36,435 bases of DNA from Oscillospiraceae bacterium (lineage in GTDB: Bacteria; Bacillota; Clostridia; Oscillospirales; Acutalibacteraceae). Under the pieces are notes generated by a model. The model saw only the letters and a program-made list of their open reading frames with translations, made no database searches and was not told the origin of the DNA. The first letter of the stretch is position 1, and each line of letters starts with the position of its first letter. Location of the stretch: positions 88,194 through 124,628 of the forward strand of contig SVOC01000005.1 of the NCBI GenBank assembly GCA_015066625.1, read 5' to 3'. Below are positions 32,735-36,435 of this stretch, one piece after another. The position numbers and the translations under genes are program-made.

Positions 32735-33733
32735 TTATTTCATTGCTTCTTCAACAGCAACTGCGCAAGCAACGGTCATACCAACCATGGGGTTGTTACC
32801 TGCACCGATGAGACCCATCATTTCAACGTGAGCGGGAACTGAGGATGAACCTGCAAACTGTGCGTCTGAGTGCATACGACCCATTGTATCTGTCATACCG
32901 TAGGAAGCGGGACCTGCTGCCATGTTATCGGGATGAAGTGTACGGCCTGTACCGCCGCCTGATGCAACTGAGAAGTAGTTAACACCGTTTTCGTTGCACC
33001 ACTTCTTATATGTGCCTGCAACGGGATGCTGGAATCTTGTGGGGTTAGTTGAGTTACCTGTGATGGAAACACCAACATTTTCAAGCTTCATGATAGCAAC
33101 GCCTTCGGGAACGTTGTCTGCACCGTAGCACTTAACCTTTGCTCTGTCGCCTGTTGAATATGCTTTTTCTTCAACAACGGTAACAGTTTCAGCATAGGGA
33201 TCGAACTCTGTTTTGCAGTATGTGAAGCCGTTGATTCTTGAAATGATCATAGCAGCATCCTTGCCGAGACCGTTAAGGATAACACGAAGGGGCTTAACTC
33301 TTACCTTATTTGCGTTAAGAGCGATTTTGATAGCACCTTCTGCAGCTGCGAATGATTCGTGACCTGCAAGGAAGCAGAAGCATTCTGTTTCCTCTGAAAG
33401 GAGCATCTTGCCCAGGTTACCGTGGCCGATACCAACCTTTCTGTTGTCAGCAACTGAACCGGGGATGCAGAATGACTGAAGACCGATACCGATAGCGGCA
33501 GCAGCGTCAGCAGCCTTTGTGCAACCTGTCTTGATTGCGATAGCGCAACCTACTGTATAAGCCCAAACAGCGTTTTCAAAGCAGATGGGCTGAGTTTCTC
33601 TTACTATCTTGTCGCAATCGACGCCCTTTGCAAGAGTGATTTCCTTACATTCTTCGATTGAAGAAATGCCGTATTCTTTAAGACAAGCATTGATCTGGTC
33701 AATACGTCTTTCATAGCTTTCAAATAATGCCAT
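32735..33733 (-). CDS. GGGtGRT protein, uncharacterised, paired with a NifU-like scaffold
   Basis: 332 residues with ribosome site AGGAGGTAAA. The defining GGGTGRT motif is at 259-265 (ASGGGTGRTLHPDN), within a C-terminal segment rich in Gly, Ala and Met. Fourteen or so Cys are spread over the chain, including pairs such as ETECFCFLAG near 126-134. No signal peptide and no membrane segment. The family is known only by its motif and its constant neighbour, an Fe-S scaffold gene; its reaction is not known to me. A role in handling an Fe-S cluster or a cluster-bound substrate is inference from context. Confidence 0.88.
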   Translation of the reverse strand: MALFESYERRIDQINACLKEYGISSIEECKEITLAKGVDCDKIVRETQPICFENAVWAYTVGCAIAIKTGCTKAADAAAAIGIGLQSFCIPGSVADNRKVGIGHGNLGKMLLSEETECFCFLAGHESFAAAEGAIKIALNANKVRVKPLRVILNGLGKDAAMIISRINGFTYCKTEFDPYAETVTVVEEKAYSTGDRAKVKCYGADNVPEGVAIMKLENVGVSITGNSTNPTRFQHPVAGTYKKWCNENGVNYFSVASGGGTGRTLHPDNMAAGPASYGMTDTMGRMHSDAQFAGSSSVPAHVEMMGLIGAGNNPMVGMTVACAVAVEEAMK

Positions 33734-33752
33734 TTTTCTTTACCTCCTGCAA

Positions 33753-34448
33753 TTATTCTTTTCTGGGATCGATGTACTTAGCAGCATCTGCAAATCTGCC
33801 GTAAGTACCGATTGCCTTGTTGTATGCGTCGTTGGGTGTATCACCCTTCTTGATGAAGTCAGTCATCTTACCGAGTGAAACGAACTCATAGCCGATAACC
33901 TGATTGTCTTCGTCAAGAGCAAGTCTTGTAACATAGCCTTCTGCCATTTCAAGGTAACGAACGCCCTTAACCTTTGTGCCGTACATTGTACCAACCTGTG
34001 AACGAAGACCCTTACCGAGATCTTCAAGGCCTGCACCTACTGAAAGACCGTCGTCTGAGAAAGCTGACTGTGAACGGCCGTAAACGATCTGAAGGAAAAG
34101 CTCACGCATAGCAGTGTTGATAGCATCACAAACGAGGTCAGTGTTGAGAGCCTCGAGGATGGTTTTGCCGGGAAGAATTTCAGCAGCCATAGCAGCTGAG
34201 TGAGTCATACCTGAGCAACCGATTGTTTCAACAAGTGCTTCTTCGATGATACCGTTCTTAACGTTGAGTGAAAGCTTGCAGGCACCCTGCTGAGGTGCAC
34301 ACCAGCCAACACCGTGGGTGAATGCGGAAATATCCTTGATTTCGTAAGCCTTAACCCACTTACCCTCTTCAGGGATGGGAGCGGGACCGTGGTTGGGGCC
34401 CTTGGCTACGCAGCACATTTCCTGTACTTCGCGTGAATAGTTAATCAT
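33753..34448 (-). CDS. NifU/IscU-like iron-sulfur cluster scaffold protein
   Basis: 231 residues with ribosome site AAAGGAG. Candidate cluster ligands are Cys50 and Cys57 (GVGWCAPQQGACK), Cys78 in IGCSGMTHSAAM, the IscU-like GCSG loop, and Cys107 in DLVCDAINTAM. A further CC pair is at 12-13. The C-terminal 90 residues are an extra domain not found in IscU (about 125-150 residues). The GGGtGRT gene follows by 19 bp in the same operon. No cysteine desulfurase gene lies next to it, unlike usual isc/suf operons. This suggests a dedicated scaffold for the GGGtGRT protein rather than the general assembly scaffold; that is inference. Confidence 0.85.
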   Translation of the reverse strand: MINYSREVQEMCCVAKGPNHGPAPIPEEGKWVKAYEIKDISAFTHGVGWCAPQQGACKLSLNVKNGIIEEALVETIGCSGMTHSAAMAAEILPGKTILEALNTDLVCDAINTAMRELFLQIVYGRSQSAFSDDGLSVGAGLEDLGKGLRSQVGTMYGTKVKGVRYLEMAEGYVTRLALDEDNQVIGYEFVSLGKMTDFIKKGDTPNDAYNKAIGTYGRFADAAKYIDPRKE

Positions 34449-34493
34449 TTTGAATTTCTCCTTTCAAGAGAGATGATAATTTATACCTGTAAT

Positions 34494-34522
34494 ATATTAA
34501 CCTAAAAGTTACCTAATATCAA
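34494..34522 (-). promoter_or_regulatory. Promoter of the NifU-like/GGGtGRT operon
   Basis: On the minus strand TTGATA (34522-34517), 17 bp, TAATAT (34499-34494), about 45 bp before the start codon. Confidence 0.65.
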
Positions 34523-34562
34523 GTGTGATTTTGCACAACAAATTGTCAAATACCCTGTTTTA

Positions 34563-35219
34563 TTATAACCAATTCTTCTTAACCATAACAAACGCACCGA
34601 GAACTGCTGCAACGATGGTTACAAACATAAGTGTACCTACGCCCATTGTGGGTGAGAAAATGAGAACAATTACGCCTACGATAACGGGCAGAGGAACGAG
34701 CTTCCAATGCTTTGCGAAGTAGCTTGCACCCAGTGCACCGAAGAGTGCGGGAAGAACCCACTCAAAGGCAGGCTTGAAAGCCGAGCCTTCCGCTGTAATA
34801 AGGGGAAGAACAGGTGAGAATGCAAGAACACCTACTGCAATGATAACGGTTGTTGTGATTGAAGAAACACCAATTGCAATAGTCGAAACAACTTCGCCTT
34901 CTTCGGTATTTGCACGCACATTTGCATTTTCCATTGCGGCAAGACCTACGGGAAGCTTGAGGTTTGTGATATTACCTGTAACGAAGCTCAGGTATGTACC
35001 GCCTGCACCAAGCATGGGAACATAGGTAATAACCTCAATAACTGCAGTTACCCAGTAAAGGAGCATAAGCTTGCTGAGAACAGACCAGAGAGTGCTCAGC
35101 TCGGGCCAAGCATTGAAATTTGCGGAAATTGCAACGGGAATTGCAAGGAGCATAATCAATGCACCGATGTTCCAGAGGATACCCCATCTGTGAACTCTGT
35201 CAAAATAATTTTTCTGCAT
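34563..35219 (-). CDS. Membrane protein, partner of the DUF5058-like protein
   Basis: 218 residues with ribosome site AAAGGAGG. About six hydrophobic segments are seen, and a conserved-looking segment LGAGGTYLSFVTGNITNLKLPVGLA near residues 70-95, Gly-rich and followed by a polar acidic loop (ENANVRANTEEGEVVS), as often found in transporter substrate sites. The gene starts 20 bp after the DUF5058-like gene, so the two are cotranscribed and probably form one complex. I do not recognise a named family. No ATPase or binding protein accompanies them. Confidence 0.7.
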   Translation of the reverse strand: MQKNYFDRVHRWGILWNIGALIMLLAIPVAISANFNAWPELSTLWSVLSKLMLLYWVTAVIEVITYVPMLGAGGTYLSFVTGNITNLKLPVGLAAMENANVRANTEEGEVVSTIAIGVSSITTTVIIAVGVLAFSPVLPLITAEGSAFKPAFEWVLPALFGALGASYFAKHWKLVPLPVIVGVIVLIFSPTMGVGTLMFVTIVAAVLGAFVMVKKNWL

Positions 35220-35239
35220 AATTCATATCCTCCTTTCCA

Positions 35240-36004
35240 TTATCTCCAAACAAAGTTAACGATATCTGCGGGAAGTACAGCTTCAAACAGCATTGCCGCA
35301 CCCATACCTATAAACATAGCGATAGGCATTGTGAAGGGTCTGAGCTTTTCAAGCGTAAACTTTTTGCAGATTGCTTCAAGAATAACCATTGCCACGATTG
35401 CAACAATAAGCACGCTGATTGACATAAAGCCTGCGTTACCTACGCCGTCTGAGGTTGTGCCTGCAATTGCTCGTGCAATAAATGCAGAAATAATACCTAT
35501 GAATGCTGCTGCCGAAATTGCGTCGCCAAGCTTAGCGGCACCTTCGTTCTTGTTAACTGCCTTGCCGATTTTATTCTGTAACTTCTTACATACAAAAGGA
35601 AGCATAAGCAGAGGTGCGATACTGCCGATTGTCATTGCCCAGGCAACAGTTGAAAACTGCTGATAATCTGCAATTGAGCTTGTAAGCGTACCGCCCATTG
35701 CTTCAACGGCGGTCTGTGCGGCTGTTGTTTCATAAGCAAGGTTGCCGATAACCGTAAGTCTTATCCAGGGAAGGACAATGCCGAGAGCATTGGCAAGAAC
35801 AATAACCGTTGCGAGAATTGAAATTGCAGGTGCAACAGTAAAAAGAATGCTGGAAACAACTGTGTTTTTAAGTTTTTCTTTGTCAATTCCGAGTTCTTTT
35901 GCGTGTTTCCATGATTTAACAATAAAGAACACGGATTGAAGTGTTACGAATGCAACAACACAGAGTGCCACTGCATACATAAAGGTACTTTCTTTGAAAT
36001 CCAA
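35240..36004 (-). CDS. DUF5058-like membrane protein
   Basis: 254 residues from the TTG at 36004, which lies at proper distance from GGGAGTGAT; the ATG at 36019 overlaps that ribosome site. Six or so hydrophobic helices, with a basic cytoplasmic loop (KSWKHAKELGIDKEKLKN) after the first and the segment PWIRLTVIGNLAYETTAAQTAVEAMGG. These fit my memory of the DUF5058 family of gut Clostridia; this name is from recall and not checked. The pairing with a second integral membrane protein suggests a two-subunit carrier. Substrate unknown. Confidence 0.7.
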   Translation of the reverse strand: MDFKESTFMYAVALCVVAFVTLQSVFFIVKSWKHAKELGIDKEKLKNTVVSSILFTVAPAISILATVIVLANALGIVLPWIRLTVIGNLAYETTAAQTAVEAMGGTLTSSIADYQQFSTVAWAMTIGSIAPLLMLPFVCKKLQNKIGKAVNKNEGAAKLGDAISAAAFIGIISAFIARAIAGTTSDGVGNAGFMSISVLIVAIVAMVILEAICKKFTLEKLRPFTMPIAMFIGMGAAMLFEAVLPADIVNFVWR

Positions 36005-36036
36005 AGATATCACTCCCATTTATTCATAATGTATTA

Positions 36037-36066
36037 ATGATATCACACCGTGATGTAATTAGTCAA
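36037..36066 (-). promoter_or_regulatory. Probable promoter of the membrane-pair operon with a dyad
   Basis: On the minus strand TTGACT (36066-36061), 18 bp, TATCAT (36042-36037). The spacer holds ATCAC-ggt-GTGAT (36054-36042), an inverted repeat that could be an operator. The spacer length is slightly long. Confidence 0.5.
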
Positions 36067-36131
36067 GATTTTCCGCAAAATGAGGCAAAAAGACAAAACA
36101 AAAAATATTTTAAAAAAATTAAAAAAAAGAC

Positions 36132-36160
36132 TTGACGAACAAGTTTTTTTATGATATAGT
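36132..36160 (+). promoter_or_regulatory. Promoter of the tRNA-Thr/tRNA-Tyr operon
   Basis: TTGACG (36132-36137), a 17-bp spacer and TATAGT (36155-36160), with a start near 36167. A small palindrome GCGTTCTACGGAACGC (36168-36183) then forms the 5' leader. Confidence 0.8.
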
Positions 36161-36190
36161 AGTCAAGCGTTCTACGGAACGCAGCAAAAT

Positions 36191-36266
36191 GCTGGTGTAG
36201 CTCAGTTGGTAGAGCAGCTGATTTGTAATCAGCAGGTCGGGGGTTCGAGTCCGTCCACCAGCTCCA
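36191..36266 (+). tRNA. tRNA-Thr (anticodon TGT)
   Basis: 76 nt. Acceptor GCTGGTG pairs with CACCAGC, discriminator T, CCA encoded (36264-36266). The anticodon stem GCTGA/TCAGC encloses TTTGTAA, giving TGT (Thr, ACA). T loop TTCGAGT. The T stem GGGGG/CCGTC holds one G-G mismatch in the middle, which I believe also occurs in related Clostridia. Confidence 0.95.
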
Positions 36267-36275
36267 ATTTAATAT

Positions 36276-36360
<85 letters not shown>

Positions 36361-36369
36361 AAGTCAAAT

Positions 36370-36415
36370 CATCCGAACATCGTCATCATTGGTGACACGT
36401 TCGGATGTTTGCGTT
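36370..36415 (+). terminator. Terminator of the tRNA operon
   Basis: CATCCGAAC (36370-36378) pairs with GTTCGGATG (36399-36407), with an inner GTCA/TGAC extension, followed by TTTGCGTTTTAT. Confidence 0.8.
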
Positions 36416-36435
36416 TTATAAGTTGTTAAAAAAGA

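Noticed and set aside
36239-36255. tRNA-Thr as a pseudogene because of a G-G mismatch in the T stem
   Set aside because: All other arms, the loops and the CCA end are intact and the promoter is strong.

Overview
The window looks like chromosomal DNA of an anaerobic, low-to-mid GC Bacillota from the class Clostridia, probably a gut Oscillospiraceae/Ruminococcaceae-type organism. This rests on the spoIID gene, the darA-holB-ricT (yaaQ-holB-yaaT) cluster, strong AGGAGG-type ribosome binding sites, a GGGtGRT/NifU-like pair, an 8-cysteine ferredoxin and several cytoplasmic glycosidases next to sugar symporters. The species assignment is inference; no rRNA is present.

Layout. (a) 1-6367: a carbohydrate/ester locus. 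An AraC regulator and a secreted metallo-beta-lactamase-fold protein lie on the minus strand, divergent from an SGNH esterase, a GPH-type symporter, a second SGNH esterase and an alpha/beta hydrolase. One 16-bp sequence lies in front of both arms at matching distance from a -10 box. (b) 6420-7300: a decayed IS200/IS605-type element with end hairpins, then tRNA-Arg(ACG). (c) 7461-9464: an XRE regulator and a PAP2 phosphatase. (d) 9548-13075: a plus-strand operon of FemAB-like transferase, ThuA-like protein, dUTPase, a small membrane protein and an exported alpha/beta hydrolase. It converges with no gap on a minus-strand spoIID-degV pair (13076-14928). (e) 14935-21162: a long plus-strand run of citrate synthase, membrane protein, AEC transporter, QueG-like Fe-S protein, DarA, HolB and RicT. 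A ferredoxin with its own promoter and terminator follows. (f) 21482-25614: GH30 glycosidase, a 741-residue GPH symporter with an unusual long cytoplasmic tail, then TspO.

(g) 25613-29190, minus strand: metF followed by a secreted lipase-like protein, and a separate lipoprotein gene. (h) 29223-32626, minus strand: a GH127-like glycosidase and a serine hydrolase overlapping by 4 bp, with an operator-like palindrome inside the promoter. (i) 32637-36066, minus strand: a NifU-like scaffold with a GGGtGRT protein, and a pair of membrane proteins (DUF5058-like plus partner). (j) 36132-36415: tRNA-Thr and tRNA-Tyr with a clear promoter and terminator.

I see no phage, CRISPR array, defence island or biosynthetic cluster. 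The most interesting unexplained items are the GGGtGRT/NifU-like pair, the paired membrane proteins beside it, the repeated AraC-linked operator module, the symporter tail and a family of GGC-nnA-GCC hairpins linked to the IS remnant. None of these proves a new system from sequence alone. All homology statements are from reading motifs; no database search was run.
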